Below the pieces are notes generated by a model. It was not told where the DNA came from and did no database searches. It saw only the letters and a list, made by a program, of their open reading frames with translations. From Brevibacterium ihuae (GTDB lineage: Bacteria > Actinomycetota > Actinomycetes > Actinomycetales > Brevibacteriaceae): DNA of 64,000 nt. The position numbers were made by a program, and so were the translations under genes. Below are positions 25,836-33,175 of this stretch, one piece after another (position 1 is the stretch's first letter; each line of letters begins with the position of its first letter). The stretch spans positions 398,936 through 462,935 of the forward strand of contig NZ_FXWZ01000002.1 of assembly GCF_900184225.1 (NCBI RefSeq), read 5' to 3'.

Positions 25836-26696
25836 ATGACCACGGATGAGAAGAAGCCCGCCTCGATGCTCCCGGTCTACGGCCGGGCGGTGCTCGGCAT
25901 GCTCCCGGGACGCCGCGGGAGCGGCAGGGTGCCGGCGCGCGAGCTCACCGAGACGCTGACGATCGACCCCTCCGCCGTCGCCCGGTTCTGCCGGGTCGTC
26001 GGCGCGCCGGTGGCCAACCGGGTCCCGCCGGCCTACCTCCACGTCCTCGGGTTCCCGTCGAGCATGCGTCTGATGACCGATCCGGGGTTCCCGGTTCCCG
26101 TCATGGGCATGGTGCACATCCGCACCGAGTTCACCCAGTTCCGACCGGTCCTCGTCGGCGAGCAGCTCAGCCTCACGGTGAGCGCCGAACCCGCCCGCAC
26201 GCATCCGCGGGGCACCGAGATCGGGATGCGGGTGCGCGGTGCGGTCGCGGGGCAGCCGGTCTTCGACGAGACCTGGGTGTGCCTCGCGAAGGGCGTCGAG
26301 CTGCCCAAGGCCGCGCCGGCCCCCGCTCGGGAGCGCACCGAGTTCGCCGCTCCGGTGCCGACCGCGGAATGGCGCCTCGACCCGGGTGTCGGCCCGCGCT
26401 ACGCTCGGGTGTCCGGCGACTTCAACCCGATCCACCTCAACCCGCTCGCGGCGAAGGCGTTCGGCTTCCCGCGCTCGATCGCGCACGGGATGTACACCGC
26501 GGCGCGCGGCTTCGCCTCCGCCGGCGTCACGCTCGACGCGTTCCGCTGGGAGTTCGAGTTCGCCAAGCCCGTCGTGCTGCCGGCGACCGTCGGCTACCGC
26601 GTGACGAGCCGCGAACCCGACGGCGGCCTCGACTACGCGGTGTGGAGCCCGAAGTCCGGGAAACCGCACCTCCTCGCCGCCGTGCGCCCGCTCTGA
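25836..26696 (+). CDS. MaoC-family (R)-specific enoyl-CoA/acyl dehydratase (HtdX-like)
   Basis: A 286-residue double-hotdog hydratase. The catalytic hydratase-2 motif is visible in the C-terminal hotdog: YARVSGDFNPIHLNPLAAKA (Asp and His catalytic), followed by FPRSIAHGMYTAARG. The N-terminal hotdog carries FTQFRPVLVGEQL. It would interconvert enoyl- and 3-hydroxyacyl-CoA next to the dehydrogenase, reductase and thiolase of this locus. It is the last gene of the operon; a 14-bp stem hairpin follows 19 bases after the stop. Confidence 0.9.
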   Translation: MTTDEKKPASMLPVYGRAVLGMLPGRRGSGRVPARELTETLTIDPSAVARFCRVVGAPVANRVPPAYLHVLGFPSSMRLMTDPGFPVPVMGMVHIRTEFTQFRPVLVGEQLSLTVSAEPARTHPRGTEIGMRVRGAVAGQPVFDETWVCLAKGVELPKAAPAPARERTEFAAPVPTAEWRLDPGVGPRYARVSGDFNPIHLNPLAAKAFGFPRSIAHGMYTAARGFASAGVTLDAFRWEFEFAKPVVLPATVGYRVTSREPDGGLDYAVWSPKSGKPHLLAAVRPL

Positions 26697-26715
26697 GGGC
26701 ACTGAAACGGCGGTT

Positions 26716-26757
26716 GGATCGGCCCGGATATGACATGCGCCACATCCGGGCCGATCC
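26716..26757 (+). terminator. Hairpin terminator after the fatty-acid operon
   Basis: Perfect 14-bp inverted repeat, GGATCGGCCCGGAT at 26716-26729 with its complement at 26744-26757, loop of 14. It ends just before the -35 of the tRNA promoter and has no T tract. Confidence 0.75.
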
Positions 26758-26759
26758 GG

Positions 26760-26788
26760 TTGTACAGAGGCGGGACAGTGTGTAGAGT
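26760..26788 (+). promoter_or_regulatory. Promoter of tRNA-Leu
   Basis: TTGTAC (26760-26765), a 17-bp spacer and TAGAGT (26783-26788) place the start about 8 bases upstream of the mature tRNA. Confidence 0.75.
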
Positions 26789-26802
26789 TCTATCTGTTGC
26801 CT

Positions 26803-26890
26803 GCGCGGGTGGCGGAATTGGTAGACGCGCTAGCTTGAGGTGCTAGTGCCCAATTTATCGGGCGTGGGGGTTCAAGTCCCCCCTCGCGCA
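26803..26890 (+). tRNA. tRNA-Leu (anticodon GAG)
   Basis: An 88-nt class II tRNA. The acceptor GCGCGGG pairs with CTCGCGC, with A as the discriminator base. The D arm has GGCGGAATTGGTAGACGC. The anticodon stem CTAGC/GCTAG encloses TTGAGGT, giving anticodon GAG. A long variable arm around TGCCCAATTTATCGGGCG is typical of tRNA-Leu, and the T arm is GGGGGTTCAAGTCCCCC. The terminal CCA is not encoded. It reads CUC and CUU, dominant leucine codons in high-GC genomes. Confidence 0.97.
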
Positions 26891-26897
26891 CAGGAAC

Positions 26898-26925
26898 ACA
26901 GGCCCCGGAGAGATCCGGGGCCTGT
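26898..26925 (+). terminator. Intrinsic terminator of tRNA-Leu
   Basis: Perfect 12-bp stem (ACAGGCCCCGGA and its complement) closed by a GAGA tetraloop, followed by TGCTTT. Confidence 0.93.
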
Positions 26926-26992
26926 TGCTTTCCCGGAACCGTCCGGGTCCTCCCCTAGACTCGAGCCACGATCGGGATCGAGGGGGACGGGC

Positions 26993-27733
26993 ATGGAGCA
27001 GGTGGCGGACACCTCGCGCGCGTTGCTCGCCCTGCTCCTCGAGATCACCCCGCTCATGCTCATCGCCGCGGTGAGCCCGGTCGTCTTCATCACCGCCACG
27101 ACGATCGCCACCTCGATGTCACCGCGCGCCGGTCGGCGCTTCGTCCTCGGCTGCGCGGCAGTCCTCGCCGCGATCGGAACGGTGAGCGCGGGCATCCTCG
27201 GCGCGAGCCTCACCGCCCTCATCGAGCGCGAGATCCTCTCCGGGGTCTTCCAGGTGACGGTGGGCGCGGTGCTCGTGCTCTACGGCATCTACCTCGCCCG
27301 GCAGTACGGGGCGGAGCAGGCGCGCCGCCGGGCGTCCGTGCACACCGGGTCGAGCGCCGCGCGCTCCCCGGCCACCGAGGCCTTCGAGGCCGTCGGCGAG
27401 GTCCGCAGCCGGGGCACGCTCGTGTGGGGCGCGGCGACGATGGCGACGAACTACACCACCCTGCCCCTCTATGTCGCGGTGACGCAGGACATCGGCTCGG
27501 CCCCCGTCGAGGTGTGGTGGAAGATCCCCATGCTGCTCGTCGTCATCGGCGTCGTCGCAGCGCCCGCCTGGCTGCCCCTCGTCCTCACCCGCACCGCCCC
27601 CGAGCTCCTCGCCCGGCTCCAGGCGCGCTTCTCCTCGCGCGCACCGCGCCGCTGGCCGCTCGCTCCGCTGCTGCCGATCATCGCGTGCCTCGCCGGCGGC
27701 GGCTGGCTGCTGTGGATCGGGTTCCGCGGCTGA
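26993..27733 (+). CDS. Multi-pass membrane protein, GAP/LysE-like
   Basis: A 246-residue protein with about six hydrophobic segments: residues 10-33 (ITPLMLIAAVSPVVFIT), 44-65, 75-97, then after a charged loop (about 98-140) segments near 143-160, 178-198 and 222-242. The topology and the Pro-rich first helix resemble the GAP (Sap-like) and LysE exporter groups; I cannot assign a substrate. ATG 26993 is preceded by GAGGGGG, and TAGACT at about 26956 may be its -10. Proximity to sulfolipid synthesis genes 1.4 kb downstream is suggestive, because Sap in mycobacteria assists sulfolipid export, but this is weak. Confidence 0.65.
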   Translation: MEQVADTSRALLALLLEITPLMLIAAVSPVVFITATTIATSMSPRAGRRFVLGCAAVLAAIGTVSAGILGASLTALIEREILSGVFQVTVGAVLVLYGIYLARQYGAEQARRRASVHTGSSAARSPATEAFEAVGEVRSRGTLVWGAATMATNYTTLPLYVAVTQDIGSAPVEVWWKIPMLLVVIGVVAAPAWLPLVLTRTAPELLARLQARFSSRAPRRWPLAPLLPIIACLAGGGWLLWIGFRG

Positions 27734-27788
27734 GGCGCGCTAGGCTCGGATCCGTCATCGCCCGACCCCGAAGGGAGCACCGTCGCTC

Positions 27789-28460
27789 GTGAATGACCGG
27801 GACCGCTACTCCGCCGACGCCGTCGCGGCAGGAGTCCACCTGCTCTACGCCGCCGCCCACGGCCTCGCCGGCTCCGCCGCACCGGAACCCGACCCGACCG
27901 GCGACGCCGCCGCGACCGAGGTCCGCGCGATCCTCGCAGCGCAGGGCGCCGGTCCGGAGGAGATCGCTGCCGGCCTGTCCGCGATCCGGGCCGCCCGGCG
28001 CACGATCGAGGAAGGAGCCGCAGAGCAGTTCTCCGTCCAGGCCTACGACCGCGCGCGCGAGGCGGCCGTGGCCGGTGCCGCGTCCTCGTGCCTGCCGGGC
28101 CACCGGATCTGGCCGCCGACGAGCCAGACGGTGCGCCGCACGCTCGGCGGGGGCTACTGGAACGCCGCTCTCGCCGCACTCGGCTATCCGGTCTCCGGCC
28201 TCGGCCGGACACCGGGCGGCGGGCGCTACTCGGAGGACGACTACCGGACCGCGGTGGGGGAGTTCCTCGCTGCGGCGGGGACCGCCGGGGGATCGGCGAG
28301 CTTCGCCGCCTACGGGGAGTGGGTGCGCACGGAGACCGCAGCCGGCACCCGGCGGCCGTCCGGGGCCGGGGTGCGGGCGCACTTCGGGAGCTGGCAGGCG
28401 GCGAAGGACGCCGCCGCAGGGGTCAGCGGGCGCGCGGCATCGGACGACCGAGGAGCTTGA
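27789..28460 (+). CDS. Protein with homing-endonuclease-associated (HNH) repeats
   Basis: A 223-residue protein. The C-terminal half contains two W-x-x-A-type repeats, TLGGGYWNAALAALGYP and HFGSWQAAKDAAAG, characteristic of the small DNA-binding repeats accompanying HNH homing endonucleases. No nuclease motif is visible, and the N-terminal 100 residues are Ala-rich and helical. It may bind DNA, but the function is unknown. The start is GTG 27789, with GGGAG 11 bases upstream. Its 3' end overlaps the convergent glycosyltransferase gene by 38 bases. Confidence 0.6.
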   Translation: MNDRDRYSADAVAAGVHLLYAAAHGLAGSAAPEPDPTGDAAATEVRAILAAQGAGPEEIAAGLSAIRAARRTIEEGAAEQFSVQAYDRAREAAVAGAASSCLPGHRIWPPTSQTVRRTLGGGYWNAALAALGYPVSGLGRTPGGGRYSEDDYRTAVGEFLAAAGTAGGSASFAAYGEWVRTETAAGTRRPSGAGVRAHFGSWQAAKDAAAGVSGRAASDDRGA

Positions 28461-29610
28461 TCCGCCACGCCGGCTCGACGTGCTGGTACCAGTGGCGCTC
28501 GATCGCGAGCTCGTAGAACTCGACGAGGCGCTCCGTCGCGGCGCGCCAGCCGTACTGCTCGGTGCTCGCCCGGCCCTGCGCGCCGAGCCGGCGCAGCAGG
28601 TCCTCGTCGGCGAGCAGGCGGGAGATCTGCCGTGCCATGTCGTCGGCGCTGTGCGGTTCGAACAGGAGTCCGTCGACGCCGTCCTGCACCGCGAACGGGA
28701 TGCCGCCGGCCCTGGCGCCGACCACCGGCACGCCCGAGGCGAGCGACTCGAGGGCGACGAGGCCGAGGGTCTCCGTCGTCGACGGGAAGACGAAGACGTC
28801 GGCCGAGGCGTAGGCGGAGGCGAGCTCGCGCCCGCCCATGTAGCCGGTGAACACCGTGGGCGTGCCCGCGAAATCGCGCTCGAGGTCCGCCCGGTGCGGT
28901 CCGGAGCCGATGAGCGCGAGCCGGGTGCCGGCGGGGAGCCGGTCGAGGACCGCGCGGAGGATGCCGAGGTCCTTCTCCTTCGACAGCCGCCCGACGTAGA
29001 CGAGGAGCCGGTCCTCGGGGTGTCCGTCGGTGAGGCGCTCCCGCATCGCCCGGGAGGCGTTGTCCGGGGTGTATCCCACGGTGTCGACGGCGCGCGGCCA
29101 CAGGTCGAGGTTCTCGATCCCGGCGGCGGCGGCCTGCTCGACCATCTGCTGCGAGGTGCAGAGATTGACCTCGGCGAGGTTGTGGATCCAGCGGATCCAG
29201 CGCGAGGTCGTGTCGGTGATCCATTCGAGGCCGAGGCGCTGCGTGTACTCGGGCACATCGGTGTGGAAGGACGCGAGCATGGGGAGGTCGCGGCGCTTCG
29301 AGGACATCGTCCCGTAGGCGGCCAGCCACACGGGGTTGACCGCGTGGACGACGTGCGGATGGAACCGCTCCATCGTGCGGGCGATGTTCGGCGTCGGCAG
29401 TCCCACCCGGAGCTCCGGGTACCACGGCTTGAACGCCACCGAGCGCACGGGGACCACGCGGAACCCGGCGTAGCGGGCGGGCGGGTTCCCGGGAGCGAAC
29501 ACGACGACCTCGTGGCCGAGCTCGGCGAGCTGGTCGAGCGTCCCCATGAGGCGGGTGACGACGCCGTCGATCTTCGGCAGGAAGACCTCGGTGAAGAGCG
29601 CGATGCGCAC
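28423..29610 (-). CDS. sqdX: Glycosyltransferase family 4, SqdX-like sulfoquinovosyl/mannosyl transferase
   Basis: A 395-residue GT-B enzyme. The N-terminus RIALFTEVFLPKIDGVVTRL and the LCTSQQMVEQA segment resemble SqdX of cyanobacteria, which transfers sulfoquinovose from UDP-sulfoquinovose to diacylglycerol. The donor domain has VYVGRLSKEKD and the E-x7-E type block TTETLGLVALESLASGVPVV. GTG 29610 begins seven bases after the stop of the UDP-sulfoquinovose synthase gene, with GGAG upstream. That pairing is the main argument for SqdX over a GDP-mannose-dependent PimB/MgtA-type transferase, which shares the same motifs. Confidence 0.8.
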   Translation of the reverse strand: MRIALFTEVFLPKIDGVVTRLMGTLDQLAELGHEVVVFAPGNPPARYAGFRVVPVRSVAFKPWYPELRVGLPTPNIARTMERFHPHVVHAVNPVWLAAYGTMSSKRRDLPMLASFHTDVPEYTQRLGLEWITDTTSRWIRWIHNLAEVNLCTSQQMVEQAAAAGIENLDLWPRAVDTVGYTPDNASRAMRERLTDGHPEDRLLVYVGRLSKEKDLGILRAVLDRLPAGTRLALIGSGPHRADLERDFAGTPTVFTGYMGGRELASAYASADVFVFPSTTETLGLVALESLASGVPVVGARAGGIPFAVQDGVDGLLFEPHSADDMARQISRLLADEDLLRRLGAQGRASTEQYGWRAATERLVEFYELAIERHWYQHVEPAWRIKLLGRPMPRAR

Positions 29611-29617
29611 CCGGGCG

Positions 29618-30871
29618 TCAGCTCCCGGCCGCGGCGGACGCGGGCGCGCCGGCGGCGAGCGAGGGCGGCACACCCTCGTGGGTGGTCCGGTTCCACAGCG
29701 AGCGCGCGGGGATCCGGGTGAGATCGGCCCGGTCGCGGTAGCGCTTCGCGGTCTCCTCGACCTCGAGGAGGAGCCCGGCGGAGAGCGTCGTCGGCTCGAG
29801 CCCGAGGTCGAGGAACGTCGCGTTGACGACGTGGAGCTCGTTCTCCGGCGACTCCTGGCGCGGGTTGGGCACGAGCTCCATCTGGGCGCCGGTGATCTCG
29901 CAGATGAGGGCGGCGAGATCGCGCACGCGGTGGGTCTCGGTCATCTGGTTGAAGATCTTGACCCGGTCGCCGGCGGCCGGGGGATTGGCGAGCGCGATCT
30001 CCACGCAGCGGACCATGTCCTGGATGTGGATGAATGCGCGGGTCTGTCCGCCGGTGCCGTGCACGGTGAGCGGGTAGCCCACCGCGGCCTGCATGAGGAA
30101 GCGGTTGAGGACGGTGCCGTAGTCGCCGTCGTAGTCGAAGCGGTTGACGAGCCGCTCGTCCTGCTGGGTCTCGGCGGTGTTCGTCCCCCAGATGATGCCC
30201 TGGTGGAGATCGGTGATCCGCAGCCGGTCGTTCTTCGCGTAGAACGCGAAGAGGTGCTGGTCGAGGACCTTCGTCATGTGGTAGATCGACCCCGGGTTCG
30301 TCGGGTAGAGGATCTGCTGGTCGACGGTGTACGGCTCGACGGGGTTGCCCGCGGCGTCCTCGGTGGCGGTGACCTGGACGTCGAGGTAGCCCTCCGGGAT
30401 CTTCATGCCCGCGGTGCCGTAGCCGTAGACGCCCATCGTGCCGAGGTGGACGACGTGGACGTCGAGCCCCGATTCGACGACCGCGGCGAGGAGGTTGTGG
30501 GTGGCGTTGACGTTGTTGTCGACGGTGTAGCGCTTGTGGCCGGCGGACTTCATCGAGTACGGCGCGGCGCGCTGCTCGGCGAAGTGGACCACGGAGTCCG
30601 GGCGGATCCGGGTGAGGAGGTCGAGGAGGCCGGCGGGATCCTGCGCGAGGTCGATGTTCTCGAAACCGATCCGGTCGCCGCTGATCTCCTCCCAGGCCGC
30701 GATCCGCTCCTCGATCGAGCGGATCGGGGTGAGCGATTCCGCGCCGAGCTCGGAATCGATGGCCCGGCGGGACAGGTTGTCGACGATCGTGACGTCGTGG
30801 CCGCGGGCCGACAGGTGCAGTGCCGTGGGCCAGCCGCAGAAGCCGTCCCCGCCGAAGACGATGGTCTTCAC
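29618..30871 (-). CDS. sqdB: UDP-sulfoquinovose synthase (SQD1/SqdB)
   Basis: A 417-residue extended SDR converting UDP-glucose and sulfite to UDP-sulfoquinovose, the head-group donor of sulfolipid SQDG. Specific matches to SQD1 are the nucleotide-binding FGGDGFCGWPTALHLSARGH, the VDNLSRRAIDSELGAESLTP block, HFAEQRAAPYSMKSAG, catalytic Ser/Thr-Tyr-Lys in NPGSIYHMTKVLDQH, DLHQGIIWGTNT and HGTGGQTRAFIHIQDMV. The C-terminus is slightly extended and Ala-rich. The start GTG 30871 has AGGAG six bases upstream. It forms a two-gene operon with the SqdX-like transferase. Confidence 0.9.
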   Translation of the reverse strand: MKTIVFGGDGFCGWPTALHLSARGHDVTIVDNLSRRAIDSELGAESLTPIRSIEERIAAWEEISGDRIGFENIDLAQDPAGLLDLLTRIRPDSVVHFAEQRAAPYSMKSAGHKRYTVDNNVNATHNLLAAVVESGLDVHVVHLGTMGVYGYGTAGMKIPEGYLDVQVTATEDAAGNPVEPYTVDQQILYPTNPGSIYHMTKVLDQHLFAFYAKNDRLRITDLHQGIIWGTNTAETQQDERLVNRFDYDGDYGTVLNRFLMQAAVGYPLTVHGTGGQTRAFIHIQDMVRCVEIALANPPAAGDRVKIFNQMTETHRVRDLAALICEITGAQMELVPNPRQESPENELHVVNATFLDLGLEPTTLSAGLLLEVEETAKRYRDRADLTRIPARSLWNRTTHEGVPPSLAAGAPASAAAGS

Positions 30872-31004
30872 TCGGTTCTCCTCGTTCGTGTTCCGGTTCG
30901 CATGTCCGTGCGGCGCGCGATGCGCCCATCACAGCACATTAGTCGCTTCCGCACGGCCCACCTGCCAGACTCCCCGGCCGGGCTCCGACCGGTAGACTCG
31001 CCCC

Positions 31005-31643
31005 ATGCCGGTATTCGAGCTCGAGAGCGTGCGATTCGGCGACGTGCTCGACGTGCCGGCCCTGACGATCCGCCCCGGGATCACCGCGGTCACCGGCCCC
31101 TCGGGCTCGGGGAAGTCGACCCTGCTCCGTCTGCTCGACGACCTGCGTCGCCCCGACGCCGGGACGATCGCCTACCGGGGCACGGACATCCGGGACATCC
31201 CCGCCGTCGCTCTGCGCAGACGGGTCGTCATGGCCTCGCAGACCCCGGTGACGCCGCCCGGGACGGTGTTCGACGCCCTCGCGCGCGCCCACCGTCTGCA
31301 GGAGATCCCGGATCCCGCGCCGGACGCCGCCACCGGCGTGCTCCGGGCCCTCGGCCTGCGGACGGACCTCGCGGCCGACGCCGCCGAGCTGTCGGGCGGA
31401 GAGCGGCAGCGCCTCGGTCTCGCCCGACTCCTGCTCCTCGAACCGGAGACCGTGCTGCTCGACGAGCCGACCTCCGCCCTCGACGCCGATACCGCCCGGC
31501 AGGTCATGGACCACGTGCTCCGACGGTTCGCCGAGCGGGGGACCGACGTCGTGCTCGTCTCGCACTCGACCGCGCTCGTCGACGCCCATGCCGAGCACCG
31601 CATCGAGGTCGCCGGCGGCACCGCGCGCGAGGTGGGCCGATGA
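31005..31643 (+). CDS. ABC transporter ATP-binding protein, FetA/YbbL-like
   Basis: A 212-residue ATPase with Walker A GPSGSGKST, Q-loop ASQTPVTPPG, signature LSGGERQR, Walker B TVLLDEPTSALD and switch histidine in VLVSHS. It pairs with the membrane protein whose ATG overlaps its stop (ATGA). In E. coli the FetAB pair exports iron; here that is inferred. TAGACT (30993-30998) six bases before the ATG suggests a leaderless message. Confidence 0.9.
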   Translation: MPVFELESVRFGDVLDVPALTIRPGITAVTGPSGSGKSTLLRLLDDLRRPDAGTIAYRGTDIRDIPAVALRRRVVMASQTPVTPPGTVFDALARAHRLQEIPDPAPDAATGVLRALGLRTDLAADAAELSGGERQRLGLARLLLLEPETVLLDEPTSALDADTARQVMDHVLRRFAERGTDVVLVSHSTALVDAHAEHRIEVAGGTAREVGR

Positions 31644-32434
31644 CCGAGGGGCTCGTCGTGCTCGGGTGGCCGCAGGTGGGGCTCGCGTTCGTCCTCGTGC
31701 TGCTCGTCCTCCTCCTCATGGTCCTCACCCGGGTGGGCCGGAAGGGCGAGCTCCTGTGGGCCTGCGCGCGGATGACGGTGCAGCTCGCGCTCGTCGGGCT
31801 CGTCCTCGGCTGGGTCTTCGCCCATCCCGCCTGGTGGATCACCGTGGGCGTGCTCGCGCTCATGCAGGTGTTCGCCGTCGCCACGATCCTCGGGAAGTTC
31901 CGGGGGCGCCTGTCCTCTGCGATGCGGCGCGTCGTCGTCGTGTCCTCGGTCGCCGGCACCACCGCGGCGCTCGCGTGGTTCCTCCTCGTCGTCGTCGGGC
32001 TGTCCCCGTGGTACGACCCCCGCTACGTCATCCCGATCGCCGGCATGCTCATCGGCAACTCGATGACCGGCATCACTCTCGGGCTCGCGACGCTCGTCGA
32101 CGGGATGCGCGACCGGCGGGCGGAGATCGAGGACGCGCTCGGCCTCGGCGCGACCCCGCGGCGCGCAGTGGACCCGCTCGTCCGCGCCGCGTTCGAGAGC
32201 GCGCTCATGCCGACGATCAACAGCATGCTCGGCACCGGGATCGTGTTCCTCCCGGGGATGATGACCGGGCAGATCCTCGCCGGCGTCGACCCGGGCACCG
32301 CGATCGGCTATCAGATCGCGATCCTCCTCGGTATCGTGGGGGCCGTCGGCACGACCGTGTTCCTCGCGCTCGTCCTGGGTGCGCGCACGTACTTCGACCC
32401 GCGGGCTCGGCTGCGGCCCGCACGGACCGGCTGA
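31640..32434 (+). CDS. ABC transporter permease, FetB/YbbM (UPF0014) family
   Basis: A 264-residue integral membrane protein with about seven helices. It carries the family hallmarks VATILGKFRGR, IPIAGMLIGNSMTGITLGLA, ALGLGATPRRAV and the LMPTINSMLGTGIVFLPGMM block. With the preceding ATPase it forms a FetAB-type exporter, in which iron efflux and oxidative stress protection are the known role in enterics. Translation is coupled through ATGA. Confidence 0.9.
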   Translation: MTEGLVVLGWPQVGLAFVLVLLVLLLMVLTRVGRKGELLWACARMTVQLALVGLVLGWVFAHPAWWITVGVLALMQVFAVATILGKFRGRLSSAMRRVVVVSSVAGTTAALAWFLLVVVGLSPWYDPRYVIPIAGMLIGNSMTGITLGLATLVDGMRDRRAEIEDALGLGATPRRAVDPLVRAAFESALMPTINSMLGTGIVFLPGMMTGQILAGVDPGTAIGYQIAILLGIVGAVGTTVFLALVLGARTYFDPRARLRPARTG

Positions 32435-32458
32435 CCGACCCGACGCGAAAGGACGACC

Positions 32459-33148
32459 ATGCTCGAGACGCTCCCGGAGGACTTCGACTCGGTCCTCCTC
32501 ATCATGGCCCACCCCGACGACCCCGAGTACGGCGTCGCCGCGGCGGTCGCCCGCTGGCTCGCCGCGGGGAAGCGGGTCGGCTACGTGCTCGCGAGCCGCG
32601 GCGAGGCGGGGATCTCCGGCCTCCCGCCTGCGGAGTCCGCACGGGTGCGCGAGGAGGAGCAGCGGCGCGCGTGCGCGGCGATCGGCGTCGCCGACCTCGT
32701 CTTCCTCGACGAGCCGGACGGCTCGATCATGTACTCCCGCGAGCTCCGGACCGCGATCGCGCACGAGATCCGCCGCTTCCGCCCCGAGGTCGTCGTCCTC
32801 CTCAACTTCCACGAGACCTTCGGCGGCCGGTTCCCGAACTCCGCGGACCACCGCCACCTCGGGCTCGCCGCTTTCGACGCGGTGGCCGACGCCGGCAACG
32901 AGTGGATCGTGCCCGGCGAGCGCTACCAGGGCGTCAAGTACATCCTCGAGTACGGCACCGAGCCGACCCATGTCGTCGATGTCGCCGGTCACGTCGACAC
33001 CGCCGTCCGTTCGCTCATGGCCCACGAGCAGTACCTCGCGGCGCTGTCGGACGCGCCGATCGAGGAGCAGGCGCGCGCGCAGATCGAGCGGGCGACGAGC
33101 GTCGAGGGCCACGACACCCCGCACCTCGCCGTCCGCCTCTACGGCTGA
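32459..33148 (+). CDS. PIG-L family zinc-dependent deacetylase
   Basis: A 229-residue protein of the LmbE/PIG-L group. It has zinc-binding AHPDD at residues 17-21, the SRGEAGISG loop, the RVREEEQRRACAAIGV helix and the SADHRHLGLAAFDAV third zinc ligand. Relatives deacetylate GlcNAc-inositol (MshB) or mycothiol conjugates (Mca). This one is shorter than MshB/Mca, and its substrate is unknown. AAAGGA precedes ATG 32459. It is 24 bases downstream of the FetB-like gene and possibly cotranscribed. Confidence 0.85.
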   Translation: MLETLPEDFDSVLLIMAHPDDPEYGVAAAVARWLAAGKRVGYVLASRGEAGISGLPPAESARVREEEQRRACAAIGVADLVFLDEPDGSIMYSRELRTAIAHEIRRFRPEVVVLLNFHETFGGRFPNSADHRHLGLAAFDAVADAGNEWIVPGERYQGVKYILEYGTEPTHVVDVAGHVDTAVRSLMAHEQYLAALSDAPIEEQARAQIERATSVEGHDTPHLAVRLYG

Positions 33149-33175
33149 ATCACGTCGACAGGAGACCCTGGCACC

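Noticed and set aside
26803..26890. tRNA-Leu as an integration (att) site
   Set aside because: There is no integrase nearby and no repeat of the tRNA 3' end elsewhere in the window.
28423..29610. PimB/MgtA-type GDP-mannose mannosyltransferase as the first choice
   Set aside because: The shared GT4 motifs cannot exclude it, but the operon partner is a clear UDP-sulfoquinovose synthase, which favours SqdX.
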